Position numbers and translations under genes: made by a program | NCBI GenBank assembly: GCA_036346395.1 | Contig: CM070615.1 | Coordinates: 10,607,534 to 10,671,533 of the forward strand | Length of the DNA stretch: 64,000 nt | Source of the DNA: Hsuehochloa calcarea | Taxonomy: Eukaryota; Streptophyta; Magnoliopsida; Poales; Poaceae | Reading direction: 5' to 3' | Shown here: one piece after another, positions 1 to 11,866 of the stretch | Layout: each line of letters opens with the position of its first letter | Position numbering within the stretch: position 1 is the first letter of the stretch | Notes under the pieces: generated by a model | Databases searched by the model: none | Told to the model about the DNA's origin: nothing | What the model saw: only the letters and a program-made list of their open reading frames with translations

Positions 1-187
1 AATTTTAGTGATTTTTAGCAAAGATACAAAATTTAGATGTCTACTGGGTAATAACAAAAAAGTTGGGTATCCTATATCCAATTTTGCCCAGATTAAATTA
101 CCATGTGTAGCACAGATTGGCATGCGTGTGCAACAATGCAAGTGTAGAACTGTACAATGGTGATCCACTTAGATATGATATGGGTTG

Positions 188-2344
188 TGTACTATACCGA
201 AAACAAATCGGGTAATTTGAAAAGAAGATGGGGGAAGAAAAGACAATTAAAGAACTAGAATTTCCTGTTTAAAGAGGGGGTTTTCTATGTTTTCTCGCCA
301 ACCTGGGCCGTGGGCCGCGACCCAGGAGGCCCAAGAGGGGGAGCCGGACTAGGGGGGCCGGGCAAAGAGGGGAGGCGCCCCAAACCCTAGCCGCCTCCCC
401 CACTCCCCCTCTTCCAACGCCAACCCGCCACCCCTCCCCATCTTAGCGTCTCCCCTACTGCCCCTGCTGCCGCCCCTCCTTGGTTGTGGTGCCCCTGCTG
501 ATCCCTCCTGCTGCTATCCCCGGGCGTCGATTTTTGCGTGTGGTGGCCGGCCAAGAGGAGGAAGAAGAGAGGAGAAGGGGTATCATCTTCCCCAAGCCTC
601 GTTCATCGTCCTCCTGGGTTCTACAAGGGTAACGAGGCGTTTTCTCCGCTGTTTGATGTTGTTTAGTTGTGAATTCGATTAGTTTGATTGGATTGAATTG
701 GTGCTATTAGAAATTCAGATTCTGTCCAGTAAGTTGCGCGGCCGATTTCGGGTCCTTGGAGGCCACATTGGAGGTTTCGACCTCCTAGATATTTGTAGTA
801 ACTATTTGTAGATTTCCATAGCCGCCAAGATCATAAGATTACGATCTACTGTTCCAAAGTTATGATATAATCTTTCCATGCTATCCTGACTGCCTGACGA
901 GAATGAACTGTCTAGTTGTCTTTTAAAATATGAATAAGTTAATGGCAGATTCACGGTTTTCACCCAACTAGGTTATTGTAGAAAATTTTATAATATTTCC
1001 AGATTGATAAAGAACACCCAAATCGGAGTTGTAGATTAAAAGTTGTGATCTATTCTTTACTTATATTCCTTTCATCTAAACAGAACCCGTGTTGTATTTT
1101 CATCCACTGTTTAGCAATTTAGTTTGGCCGAATTAGGTGATCATGTAAACTAGAATTTGGTAGATGGGTTCGTTAAGTTTCCATAGGATCTGGCCTCACC
1201 TCGTTCTGAGTCCTAGATTAATAAATATGAATTTTTCTGTGCTGCTGTCCAGACTCGTTCCGGCGATTGAGTTGCCCGTTTTCAGATTAATACTACTAAT
1301 TAACTCTAGGGTTTTCGGGAATGTTTTGTAGAGCGTCTCTGGTAGCATTTTATACCATGCCGTTCTTATTTCAAGTACGTACTTGTGTAGGCGGCGAGGC
1401 GGCGAATTTAGGAACACCTTCGTTGCCTCCTAGCGCGTCATAACGCGAAAGGCAAGTACTTTGTAATCCTTATGGTTGAATGATGAGTGTTGGTGTTTAT
1501 ACTGTTGTCTATATGAACCATGATTACATTTCATATTTTTATTCCTTTCAAATGTGTTACTTCCATGATTAGAGATGTTCTAATTCATTATTCATATTTC
1601 ATAACATGCACTTCTTGTCATGTTCCATCCACAGGAGTGGACTATAAAGACCCATCAATTTAGTATGGGCACGTAAGATCCACCATTCCAATGTGGGCAG
1701 AGGTGGACACCCGTATGAAACGTTCTTCATACGGGATTTGGATCCCCGTATTTTGTTAAATGCGGGCTTAAGTAAGCACCGACGGGTGTGTCATTAGCTA
1801 TACCGGTATGAGCATGTGTGCAGTCCATTCCTTCCATTACATCCATACATTCAATTCATTCATATATTCATTCGGTGTTATGTTCACATTCTTTAATGAT
1901 GTGGTCTTGTTCATATGTGTTGTATGTCCAGTACTTGTTGAGTCTCGGACTCATTCTTGCTTTGTTTATTTATTTTAGCTGATCGTTGATGATGACTCTG
2001 TTGGGAGGGAGTAGACACGCACTATTCACACAGTTCACCATACTCCATTAGCAATAGTAAGTCTTGATTATGTTTTCCATTCGTCAATCGATGAACTGTA
2101 ATAAATAAAGTTAGAAGTGGTTGATATTTCTCTCCATGATATGTTTACTTAAGTACAGCTTGTGGTCCTTTATCACCCCCTTATTATAATCATTTGAATT
2201 TAGACTTTATTCCTGTATTTGTTCTATCGTATGTTGATCCCTTTATGCCGGTAGAAGAGTTATTGTTTAAAATACTTCTGAATTATGGTCTTATGTTAGA
2301 TCATTTAGGTAACATTTTGGCTTCCAAATAGCCAGGGTGTTACA
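188..2344 (+). repeat. 5' LTR of gypsy 1
   Basis: Begins TGTACTATACC and ends GGGTGTTACA directly before the primer binding site. It aligns along its whole length with 7452-9636. The two copies differ by scattered substitutions and small indels, for example a stretch near 7766-7785 missing from this copy. This indicates an old insertion. The 73-aa minus-strand reading frame at 1196-1417 recurs in the other LTR (8482-8703) and is a by-product of LTR sequence. Confidence 0.93.
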
Positions 2345-2346
2345 GT

Positions 2347-2358
2347 TGGTATCAGAGC
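2347..2358 (+). other. Primer binding site (tRNA-iMet type), gypsy 1
   Basis: TGGTATCAGAGC lies two bases after the 5' LTR end. This is the usual plant PBS complementary to the 3' end of initiator methionine tRNA, where minus-strand DNA synthesis is primed. Confidence 0.93.
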
Positions 2359-2542
2359 GGGCTTTAGGTCCATGGTTAATAGAAAAATCTTAAAATGACA
2401 CACTGTGCATAGTAGGAGGGGTTGGGTAATTCATTACTTCGGCATTTTCATTGATGTGTCTAAATTGATGAGCAGTTGTTGAATTGTTTTGTGTGTATGT
2501 TCTGTTAAGCTAAATATTTAGTTTTTGTTGTGGTGTTCTTAG

Positions 2543-3960
2543 ATGGCAAGGGGTAGAGGCCGTGGTCGTGGTCGTCCACCGATCCGTGGCCGTGGTTGTG
2601 AACGCGGTCAGGCTGTGTCTTCGCCTTCGTCTGAGGGATCTGCCGGTGTCGCATCGAGGAGATTGCCTCACCGCTCCTCCACCAGATGCTGCTCGGACCG
2701 CGCCAGAGATATCATTCGAGATCTTCAGAGGGAGAACCAACAACTCCGCCAGCAATTGCAGGTGGCATTTCCAGCGACCGCTGCATGTGCGGCGGAACCA
2801 GTTGTTGCAGCAGTTCCACCCGAGGCTAGGATGAGTCTCCACGAGTGGATGTCGCTTCGCCTGGACACCTTTGACGGAGCAGGTACTCCGGTTCAGGCTG
2901 CAGATTGGTTAAGGTACATGGAAAGACAGTTTGGGGCGTTAGAGCTGACATCTGCGCAGAAGGCGCGATTTGTGGCCTTTCAACTGAAGGGCCAAGCTGA
3001 TATCTGGTGGGAAGGGGTTCTGTGTGCTAGGACCCCAATCCAGGGACCAGTTACTTGGGAGGTATTCGTGGAGTAATTCAGGATAAAGTTCTATCTGGAG
3101 TCCTTCATTGAGAAGATGGAGCAATCGCTGCTGATATTTGTTCAAGGGAAGATGTTAGTGTCTGAGTATGAGACTGGGTTTAACAATCTGGTACGCTTTG
3201 TACCAGCGGTGGCTAATGATGACCGGGAGAAGGCCAAGAGGTTCCATCGGGGCCTCAATCAGGAGTATTGCCAGATCCTGGGGGCAACAGGTTTGCGTGA
3301 CTTCAGCTCCGTGGTCGAACAGACTAGGGGGATGGAGCTGAAGAGGGATCCTTCTTCGCAGAGGCAGGTTGCTAGTGGCTCTTCCCCTGCTGGTGGTGCT
3401 GGTGGTGGCCAGAAGCAGAGTTTTGGTGGGGGAGGAGGGTCTTCTCAGCGACCTGCTCCCAAGAGGTTTCAGGGAGGTCAGCACTCATGTCCTGTTCAGC
3501 AGTGGCAGTCTTCTTCATCAGCGCCATGTTTTTCGTCATCCACACCCCAAATGCGTCCTACTCCAGGTCAAGGTATGAAATGCTTTAGGTGTGGTGAGGG
3601 GCACTGGGCTTCAGAGTGTTCTTTCAAATGGACATGCCGTCAGTGTGGTCGGGAAGGACACAAGATATCCGTATGCAAGCAAAACCCAGCGAGCCTCATC
3701 AAGTGGGAGTCAGTTCCAACAGCTTCTTCTTCTAGTGCTCCTCGGGGTTCAGTTCAGAACCTAGCTACTGTGCCTGTGCCTCAGTTCTCTTTAGGATGGG
3801 TTCCTCCTGCAGCGTTTACTCCTGCACCTCCTGCGGGGTTCTACTGGAACCTCGTTCCTTCTGCACCACCGTCGTTCGTTTCTCCCACAGCAGTTCCTAT
3901 TTACACTTCGCCGAGTGTTGGTGCATCCTCTGCTCCGGCACTACCGGGAGTCTACGCCAT
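2543..3960 (+). pseudogene. gag region of gypsy 1 (nucleocapsid with two zinc knuckles)
   Basis: Encodes the structural Gag protein that packages element RNA. The start at 2543 opens with an Arg/Gly-rich tail (MARGRGRGRG). The retrotransposon gag core follows at about 2860-3300 (LDTFDGAG, WWEG). A Ser/Gly/Gln-rich linker precedes two CCHC zinc knuckles: CFRCGEGHWASEC near 3580 and CRQCGREGHKISVC near 3634. The frame is broken by a TAA at 3074-3076 and then continues in the same frame from 3077. A Pro-rich stretch (3770-3960) links to the protease. Gag and pol share one frame here, as in other plant gypsy elements with a fused polyprotein. Confidence 0.9.
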
Positions 3961-4510
3961 GCCCACCCCTGAGACTATGGGCCGTCCTGACGTGGTGACA
4001 GGTACTTTGCTAGTCGATTCACATGATGCTTTCGTTTTGTTTGATTCAGGGGCTACCTATTCTTTTGTGTCTCTGGAGTTTGCTAGAAGGGCGGGTTTGA
4101 GTTTGCAGCGTATTTTTGAGTATGTGGTAGTCAGCTCTCCGGGGGGTCTTATTTCTAGCTCTACAACATGTCCGGGCTGTTCTATCACTATTGATGATGA
4201 GAATTTCACTGCTAACCTTATGGTAATTTAGTTGTCACCTTTTGATGTTATTCTAGGCATGGACTGGTTATTTCATTACCGTGCCAATATTTATTGCTTC
4301 TAGAAGACGGTGACTTTGCAAGCCCCGTCCGGTAAGGAACTGGTGTTTTTGGGCAGTGCACCATCTGATTCATTGTTCGTGTTGGCTAGTCTGTTTTCTA
4401 GTCGCCGGGTCTCAACCATTGGGTTGCTTTGGTCTCTCAGCGAGAAGACTGACTCTTCACTGCGTATCGATGAGGTTCCTGTCGTGAATGAGTTTTCTGA
4501 TGTGTCTTTC
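3961..4510 (+). pseudogene. Aspartic protease region of gypsy 1
   Basis: The retroviral-type aspartic protease cleaves the Gag-Pol precursor. The active-site motif LFDSGATYSFVS lies near 4038-4073, and the second conserved block ILGMDWL near 4250-4270. The frame is interrupted by TAG at 4229-4231 and TAG at 4301-4303. A shift consistent with two extra bases occurs near 4505, after which the reading frame moves to that of the reverse transcriptase. Confidence 0.88.
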
Positions 4511-4512
4511 CT

Positions 4513-5898
4513 GTGGAGCTTCCTGGGATGCCTCTAGAGCGAAAAGTGGAGTTCCGGATTGATCTTATTCTGGGAACTCGACCCATATCAATGTCTCCTT
4601 ACCGTTTAACTCGGCCCTTTCAAGAGGAGTTGAAGAAGCAATTGGACGACCTGCTGTCCAAAGGTATGATTCGGCGTAGTGTTTCGCCGTGGAGAGCGCC
4701 TGTTCTATTCACTAAGAAGAAAGATGGCAGCTGGCGAATGTGTGTGGACTACCGGGCTCTTAATCAGGCTACTGTGAAGAATAAATATCCTTTGCTCCGC
4801 ATTGAGGATCTCTTTGATCAACTGAAGGGAGCTAAAATATTCTCCAAGATTGACCTTCAGTCAGGTTATAACCAAATTCGAGTTCGAGAGCAAGATATCG
4901 AGAAGACGGCTTTCTCTACGAGGTATGGCCATTATGAGTATAAGGTTATGTCTTTTGGACTAACAAATGCTCCTGCAGTTTTCATGGAAGCCATGAACAG
5001 TATGCTGCACCGATACCTTGATGATTTCATTGTAGTATTCATTGATGATATCCTGATTTATTCCAAGACGGAAGAGGATCATGTCCAGCATCTGAGGTTG
5101 GTTCTTGAGACTTTAAGAGAGAATCAATTTTATGCCAAGCTGAAGAAGTGTGAATTCTGGATTTCTGAAGTTGGGTTTCTGGGCCATGTAATTAATCAAG
5201 AGGGTATTTCAGTTGATCCTTGCAAAATCTCAACAGTGGTCGAATGGAAAAGGCCAACCAATATAGAGGAAGTGAGGAGTTTTCTGGGTTTAGCTGGCTA
5301 TTATCGGCGTTTCATGGAGGGGTTTTCAACCATTGCTAGACCGATGTCCCAACTGACACAGAAAGGTGTCAAATTCCAATGGTCAGATGCATGTGAGCGC
5401 AGTTTTTGTACTTTGAAAGATAGTTTGGTGACCGCTCCAATCCTTACTCTTCCTGATCCTGGGAAGCATTTCACAATTTATTCAGATGCGTCTAGAGTTG
5501 GACTTGGCTGTGTACTCATGCAGGATGGCAACGTGATTGCCTATGCATCGAGACAATTGAAGAAACATGAGTAGAATTATCCTACTCGTGATTTGGAACT
5601 TGCCGCCGTGGTTCTTGCTTTGAAGATCTGGCGTCATTATTTGTACGGCGAGTCTTGTGATATATTCACTGATCACAAGAGTCTGAAATGCAGCTTTACC
5701 CAGAAAGACTTGAACCTGAGACAGAGGAGATGGCTAGAGTTGATAAAAGACTATGATCTCACCATTCAGTATCACCCTGGCAAGGCGAATGTTGTAGCAG
5801 ATGCTCTGAGCCGCAAGGCGACACCTCCTACTCTAAGTTGTCTTATTGCTGATTTTGAGCGTATGGATATCTCCCTTTGCATTGCGGGTACCGCCTAG
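4513..5898 (+). pseudogene. Reverse transcriptase and RNase H of gypsy 1
   Basis: RT copies element RNA into DNA and RNase H removes the RNA strand. Visible RT blocks are [11 protein letters not shown] near 4732, [15 protein letters not shown] near 4840 (catalytic Asp), and [11 protein letters not shown] near 5035 with the paired catalytic aspartates. RNase H starts around 5470 (IYSDAS, first catalytic Asp) and continues through TDHKSLK near 5670 and ADALSR near 5800. TAG codons at 5572-5574 and 5896-5898 interrupt an otherwise open frame. Domain lengths match the family, so apart from stops the region is well preserved. Confidence 0.93.
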
Positions 5899-7440
5899 AC
5901 CGAGACTCGGTTACTTCCTGAGTTAGCCTTCCCAGATCGAGTGCGGGAAGCACAACAACATGATCAGATGCTCCAGCAAGTGAGGAAGCGTTTTGTTGAG
6001 GGCAAACAAGACCACTTTAGTGTAGATGATTATGGTGCATTGCGTTTTAAAGGCCGCCTTTGTGTACCGCAGGAGGCTTAGGTCAAAGATGAGATTATAA
6101 GGGAAGCACATCGTACTCCGTATACCGTACATCCTGGTGAGACCAAGATGTACAAGGACTTGAAGAAGAGTTTCTGGTGGAAGAGGATGAAGATCGATAT
6201 CGCTCAATATGTAGCATCTTGTAGAGTTTGCCAGCGGGTCAAAGCTGATCATAAGCGACCAGCAGGTTTTCTGCAACCTTTGGAGGTTCCGGTTTGGCCA
6301 TGGGATCACATATCCATGGATTTCATAGTTGGTTTACCTCGCACACAGCGAGGGAAGGATGCTATTTGGGTCATAGTGGATCGGTTCAGTAAGTCTGCTC
6401 ATTTCATTCCTATTCGTACAACCAATTCAGCAAGTGATTTGGCTCCTCTCTATGTACGACAAATAGTGCGGTTGCATGGGGTTCCTAAAACCATTATTTC
6501 TGATCGAGATGCTAAATTTTTCTCCAAGTTCCGGGAGAGTTTGCAAAGTGCCTTGGGCACACAGCTTCGTCTTAGCATAGCATTTCACCCCAAACAGATG
6601 GTCAGTCTGAACGCATCATTCAGACACTGCAGGATATGCTCAGATGTTGTGTTATGTCTTGGAAGGGGGGTTGGGAAGATCACTTAGCTTTGGCAGAGTT
6701 CGCCTATAACAACAGTTACCACGCTAGCATTCGAGCTGCGGCTCCGTTTGAGGTTCTTTATGGGCGGAAGTGCAGATCCCCGTTGTGCTGGGATGCAGTT
6801 GGAGAGCGAGCAATTTTGGGTCCCGATTGGGTTTAGCAGACAGTGGCCAGGGTAGCAGAGATTAGGCAGAATCTGTTAGCTGCTCAGAGCTAACAGAAGA
6901 GCTATGCAGATGTCAGAAGGCGAGATTTGGAAATCGAAGTGGGGGATGAGGTTCTGTTGAGAGTATCACCTACCAGAGGCGTAGTGCGGTTTGGTACCAA
7001 AGGGAAGCTTAGCCCGAGGTACGTTGGACCATTTCCAATCGTGGCACGAATTGGAAAATTAGCTTATCGTTTGGATCTTCCTGAATCCATGAGCGGAGTT
7101 CATAATGTGTTCCATGTATCAATGTTGAGAAAATTCTTGAGAGACCCAGAACATGCTATTCCATTGGAGCCGTTGAGCATTGAGCAGGATCTTACTTTTG
7201 AGTCCCGACCAGAGAAGATTCTAGCAGAGTCAGAGCGGGTTCTGGGGAACAAGACTCTAAAGTACGTAAAGGTTCTTTGGTCTCATCAGACGGAGAAAGA
7301 GGCCACTTGGGAGCTAGAGTCCCACATGCGCGAGCAGTATCCAGACCTGTTCGTTTCTGGTACGTGTTTATCATTGGTAAATTCCAGTCGTAGTTTATTT
7401 CGAGTAGATCGGTGTGTAGATTCGATGTCGAATCCTGTTA
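5899..7440 (+). pseudogene. Integrase with chromodomain-like C-terminus, gypsy 1
   Basis: Integrase inserts the DNA copy into the genome. The HHCC zinc-binding end is visible as CRVCQRVK near 6220. The catalytic core has DFIVGLP near 6318 and SDRDAKF near 6500. The region of the third catalytic residue (about 6590) carries a one-base loss that shifts the frame. Further blocks are EFAYNNSYH near 6697, the GPF..GKLAYRL segment near 7026, HNVFHVSMLRK near 7100, and a chromodomain-like end ATWELE...YPDLF. Stops are at 6079-6081, 6834-6836 and 6891-6893. In chromoviruses the C-terminal module steers insertion toward heterochromatin; that role is family knowledge, not shown here. Confidence 0.9.
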
Positions 7441-7451
7441 AGGGGGTATAA
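7439..7451 (+). other. Polypurine tract of gypsy 1
   Basis: A purine-rich run containing AAGGGGG lies immediately before the 3' LTR. It is the expected primer site for plus-strand synthesis, although it is interrupted by TATAA near the LTR. Confidence 0.75.
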
Positions 7452-9636
7452 TGTGATACCCTGGAAACGAATCGGGTAATTTGAAAAGAAGCCGGGGGAA
7501 GAAAAGACAATTAAAGAACTAGAATTTCCTGTTTAAAGATGGGCTTTTCTATATTTTCTCGCCAACCTGGGCCGCGGGCTGCGACCCAGGAGGCCCAAGA
7601 GGGGGAGCCGGCCTAGGGGGGGCCAAAGGGGGGAGGCGCCCCAAACCATAGCCACCTCCCCCACTCCCCCTCTTCCCACCCCAAGCCGCCACCCCCTCCC
7701 CACCTTGGTGCCTCCCCTGCTGCCCCAGCTGCCGCCCCTCCCTGGTTGTGGTGCTCCTCCTCCCCTAAAGTCGAGTGCCCCTGCTGATCTCTTCTGCTGC
7801 TGTCCCCGGGCGTCGGTTTTTGCGTGTGGTGGCCGGCCAAGAGGAGGAAGAAGAGAGGAAAAGGGGGATCATCTTCCCCAAGCCTTGTTCATCGTCCTCC
7901 TGGGTTCTACAAGGGTAACGAGGCATTTTCTCCACTGTTTGATGTTGTTTAGTTGCGAATTCGATTAGTTTGATTGGATTGAATTGGTGCTGTTAGAAAT
8001 TCAGATTCTGTCCACTAGGTTGCGAGGCCGATTTTGGGTCCTTGGAGGTCAAATTGGAGGTTTCCACCTCCTAGATATTTGTAGACACTATTCTTAGCTT
8101 TCCATAGCCACCAAGATCACAAGTTTCCGATCTACGGTTCCAAAGTTATGATATAATCTTTCCACGTTATCCAGACTGCCTGACGAGAATGAACTGTCTA
8201 GTTGTCTTTTAAAATATGAATACGCTAATGGAAGATTCACAGTTTTCACCCAACTAGGTTATTGTAGAAAATTTTATAATCTTTTCATATTGATAAATAA
8301 CACCCCAATCGGAGTTGTAGATTAAAAGTTGTGATATATTCTTTACTGCTATTCCTTTCATCTAGACAGAACTCGTCTTGTATTTTCATCCACTGTTTAG
8401 CAATTTAGTTTGGCCGAATTAGGTGATCTTGTAAACTAGAATTTGGTAGATGGGTTCGTTAAGTTTCCATAGGATCTGGCCTCACCTCGTTCCGAGTCCC
8501 AGATTAATAAATATGAATTTTTCTGTGCTGCTGTCCAGACTCGTTCCAGCGATTGAGTTGCATGTTTTCAGATTAATACTACTAGTTAACTCTAGGGTTT
8601 TCGGTAATGTGTTGTAGAGCGTCTCCGGTAGCATTTTATACCATGTCGTTCTTATTTCAAGTACATACTTGTGTAGGCGGGGAGGTGGCGAATTTAGGAG
8701 CACCTTCGTTGCCTCCTAGCGCGTCACAACGCGGAAGGCAAGTACTTTGTAATCCTTATGGTTGAATGATGAGTGTTGGTGTTTATACTGTTTTCTATAT
8801 GAACCATGATTACATTTCATGTTTTTATTCCTTTCAAATGTGTTACTTCCATGATTAGAGATGTTCTAATTCATTATTCATATTTCATAACATGCACCTC
8901 TTGTCATGTTCCATCCATAGGAGTGGACTATAAAGACCCATCAATTTAGTATGGGCACGTAAGATCCACCATTCCAATGTGGGCAGAAGTGGACACCCGT
9001 ATGAAACGTTCTTCATACGGGATTTGGATCCCCGTATTTTGTTAAATGCGGGCTTAAGTGAGCACCGATGGATGTGTCACTAGCTATACTGGTATGAGCA
9101 TGTGTGCAGTCCATTCCTTCCATTACATTCATACATTCAATTCATTCATATATTCATTCGGTGTTATGTTCATATTCTTTAATGATGTGGTCTTGTTCAT
9201 ATGTGTTGTATATACAGTACTTGCTGAGTCTCAGACTCATTCTTACTTTGTTTGTTTATTTTAGGTGATCGTTGATGATGGCTCTGTTAGGAGGGAGCAA
9301 ACACGCACTATTCACACAGTTCACCATACTCCATTTTCAATAATAAGTCTTGATTATGTTTTCCATTCGTCAATCGATGAACTGTAATAAATAAAGTTAG
9401 AAGTGATTGATATTTATCTCTATGATATGTTTACTTAAGTACTGCTTGTGGTCCTTGATCACCCCTTTATTATAATCATTTGGATTTAGACTTTATTCCT
9501 GCGTTTGTTCTATCGTATGTTGATCGATATCCCTTTATGCCTGTAGAAGAGTTATTGTTTAAAATACTCCTGAAGTATGGTCGTATGTTAGATCCTTTAG
9601 GTAACATTTTGGCTTCCGAATAGCCAGGGTGTTACA
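7452..9636 (+). repeat. 3' LTR of gypsy 1
   Basis: Begins TGTGATACCC and ends GGGTGTTACA; the copy of 188-2344. It is followed by the probable target duplication tgttg. Any short reading frame inside is LTR sequence, not a gene. Confidence 0.93.
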
Positions 9637-9904
9637 TGTTGTGCATGCGTTCAGGGTGAGCTAATCTGTGATAATGGATAATACATAATATTTGCACTTC
9701 ATCATCAGGCCTAATTATATATATAGCTGGAATAAATGAATCATCATGCTGTGCATATAATAGAACGGAATTGCTACCAAACTTACGACAGTTTTTTGAT
9801 GAAAAAACTATAAGTTTTTTGTTCATTAAATGTGCTATAAGTTTCGTATTGAATACCATAAATATCCTACTTTGCCCATGATGTTATTTAATTCTGTTGA
9901 ACAG

Positions 9905-10022
9905 GAAATTACCTCAAGTTTACAGTGCTATACGAGAGGCCTATCCTGACATTCAAATGATTTCGGTCTGTGACGACTCATTTGGACCACTTGACCATCC
10001 CACTGATTTGTATGATTTCCAT
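9905..10022 (+). pseudogene. Orphan exon of alpha-L-arabinofuranosidase (GH51-like)
   Basis: The family removes arabinose side chains from cell-wall arabinoxylan and pectin. Two frame segments read GNYLKF and then SAIREAYPDIQ followed by PLDHPTDLYDFH, which fits the plant GH51 arabinofuranosidase segment just after the catalytic acid/base region. One base appears missing between the two segments (about 9923-9926), so the frame is broken. The exon is bounded by a good acceptor (ttgaacag before 9905) and a donor (gtaaat from 10023), so it looks like a former genuine exon and not a processed copy. No neighbouring exon was recognised within 10 kb; the gypsy 1 insertion starts 268 bases upstream. 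It could be a gene relic or an exon captured by a transposon. Confidence 0.75.
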
Positions 10023-10124
10023 GTAAATTACTTACTGACTAATTTATTTGTACCATTTCTACCTGTTTAGCTTCTATCTCGTTGTTTGTCATATTGTCAC
10101 CAAAGTTTTATGTACTCATTTTCT

Positions 10125-10600
10125 AGAGAGGATTTTGAGAATAATGGGTTCACCACATTGATGTATTTTGTTGGTATATAATTTTATTTTTATCTTTATT
10201 TTTGCTTAACCTCTCAAAGTACATGTGAAGAAAATAACGGGTTCACCACATTGCCATATTTTGTTGGTATATAATTTTTGTTTTGTCTTTGTTTTTGCTC
10301 AACCTCTCAAAATACATGTGAGATTTTGAATCATGTGATAGAAATATGAGTTATTAAGACTGTTAAGAATAATTACAGTGACCAAGAACCAAAATTACAT
10401 AAATAATTTACTATAATTTATGTATAATGGAGTTGCATTTTTTTGGCTTTGTTTTTGCTCAACCAGCTCTAAAAGTACATGTGAGATTTTGAATCATGTG
10501 ATGAAAATATGAGTTATTAAGACTTTCAAGAATAATTACAGGGACCAAGAACCAAAATTATATAAATAATTTACTGTAATTTATGTATAATAAAATTATA
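10125..10600. repeat. Degenerate tandem duplications in spacer
   Basis: A short unit with gggttcaccacattg ... ttttgttggtatataat ... ttttgct(t/c)aacctctcaaa occurs twice (about 10145-10225 and 10228-10315). A longer unit (gtacatgtgagattttgaatcatgtgat through the taatttatgtataat segment) occurs at about 10310-10430 and again at 10480-10590. Copies differ by a few bases. No transposon ends were recognised. Confidence 0.75.
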
Positions 10601-11421
10601 AATAAACTTTCAAAATCTGACAGTTTTATACGAAGAAAACTGTCACATCGTGTAGACAGACCCATAATAGAATAACCAGGGCCAGAAATAGTGTGAATCA
10701 CGAGGTGCTTATTATTTTGTGGCCTTGGATCTCAGGGGTTACTTAGGTTGATTTTGTGAGGTGAAAAGTGCAGAAGAAAAATCAATATCTGAGCTAGGCA
10801 TTATGTAGACAAAATGAAACTATGTAAAATATACATATATTATCCCCTGCCGTCTCTTAGCAGTTGGTCCCGTAATACTCTCAATCCGACCTTGAAATTT
10901 TGTACATAGATAAAGATAAGAAGTAAAATCTACAATTTTATCCACAATGTGTCATGCTGATTTGCTTCATTAACCAAAATATCTCTGTGATTACACCTAA
11001 TGTTTTGGTTTGCACATAATATCTATCTCCCATTTTGCAACGTACAGGTTACAGATAACGCGTAAATTCATTCTAAAATAAGTATCCAACCAAGTTGCCA
11101 GGTGCATTCGGAACGAGAGTAAGCTAGTGAGCGGTGTAAGGAATTTCCAGCAAATTTTTCAAATAATCTCCTTGATATACTCCCTTTGTCATAAAGATAA
11201 GGTATGTAGTATTTTAAATTTTGCCTGAAAATATAATGCACGCAAATATAGTCATGCACATACTCGTGCACTAATCATAAGACCATGTGTTAGCTTATCG
11301 ATTGTACAAGCACCGGCCCGTGCTTAATCACTCATTATCCCCACACACACAGGCCAGCAAAATAATAATAGTTAATAAAAAGCATCTTTTTTTTTTGTTT
11401 GAAGCTGCAATAGCATCTTCT

Positions 11422-11521
11422 CACGTGTATACTGTCACCCCGCGCGCAAATATAATAGGTAGAACCGACAAAGGCTATACTGACCACTGAAAAGAAGAGT
11501 TTTCAAGTCTTGCTTCACGTG
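11422..11521 (+). promoter_or_regulatory. Pair of G-boxes upstream of the lectin gene
   Basis: CACGTG at 11422-11427 and again at 11516-11521. Both sit in the same local context (tcacgtgtat[a/g]ctgt), so they may be copies of one small cis-element. G-boxes are bound by bZIP and bHLH factors such as MYC2 in jasmonate responses. A role for this gene is inference from position, about 650-750 bases before its start codon. Confidence 0.4.
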
Positions 11522-11642
11522 TATGCTGTTTCTTTGTAACTATAAATCCCTTGCAAAATGATCGACGACACCATACATATGCACCTATTTCCAGCATTTA
11601 ATTATTTCTCTGCGATCGAGTGGTTCTCTTCTAAGAGGCGGG

Positions 11643-11866
11643 GGCCTAACACACGAAGCAACGTCTGATACGATTAGTTCGATCTACGTATAACCTAACG
11701 AAGCTAAGAATTAACCCGTTATAAGTAAAAAAAATATCAAGCCAAAAGGAACAGAGCGCCCGGGGGTGCTAACACACGAAGCAACGTCTGCTACGATTAG
11801 TTCAATCGGAGCTAAGAATTAACCCGTTATAAGTAAACAAATATCAAGTCAAAAGGAACAGCGGGA
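11643..11866. repeat. Tandem duplication (~105-120 bp) in lectin promoter region
   Basis: The segment from ggggcctaacacacgaagcaa to ccaaaaggaacag (about 11640-11753) is repeated at 11762-11862, starting gctaacacacgaagcaacg. The second copy lacks about 15 bases (ctacgtataacctaacg). The pair lies roughly 310-530 bases upstream of the lectin start codon. Confidence 0.8.

Larger units (their letters stand above)
188..9636 (+). mobile_element. Ty3/gypsy LTR retrotransposon, chromovirus-like (gypsy 1)
   Basis: A structurally complete element with two long LTRs (188-2344 and 7452-9636), a tRNA-Met-type primer binding site, gag with two zinc knuckles, protease, reverse transcriptase, RNase H, integrase, and a purine tract before the 3' LTR. 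The domain order PR-RT-RH-IN makes it Ty3/gypsy. The C-terminus ends with a chromodomain-like block (ATWELE near 7306) and YPDLF, which resembles the Tekay/Del group of plant chromoviruses; the clade call is inference. The flanks ggttg (183-187) and tgttg (9637-9641) match at 4 of 5 bases and are probably the target site duplication. The coding region has at least eight in-frame stops and two frameshifts, so it cannot encode a full polyprotein. Confidence 0.95.

Noticed and set aside
2543..2600. Arg/Gly-rich start (MARGRGRGRG) as an RNA-binding host gene
   Set aside because: It is continuous with retrotransposon gag, zinc knuckles and pol in the same frame between two LTRs.
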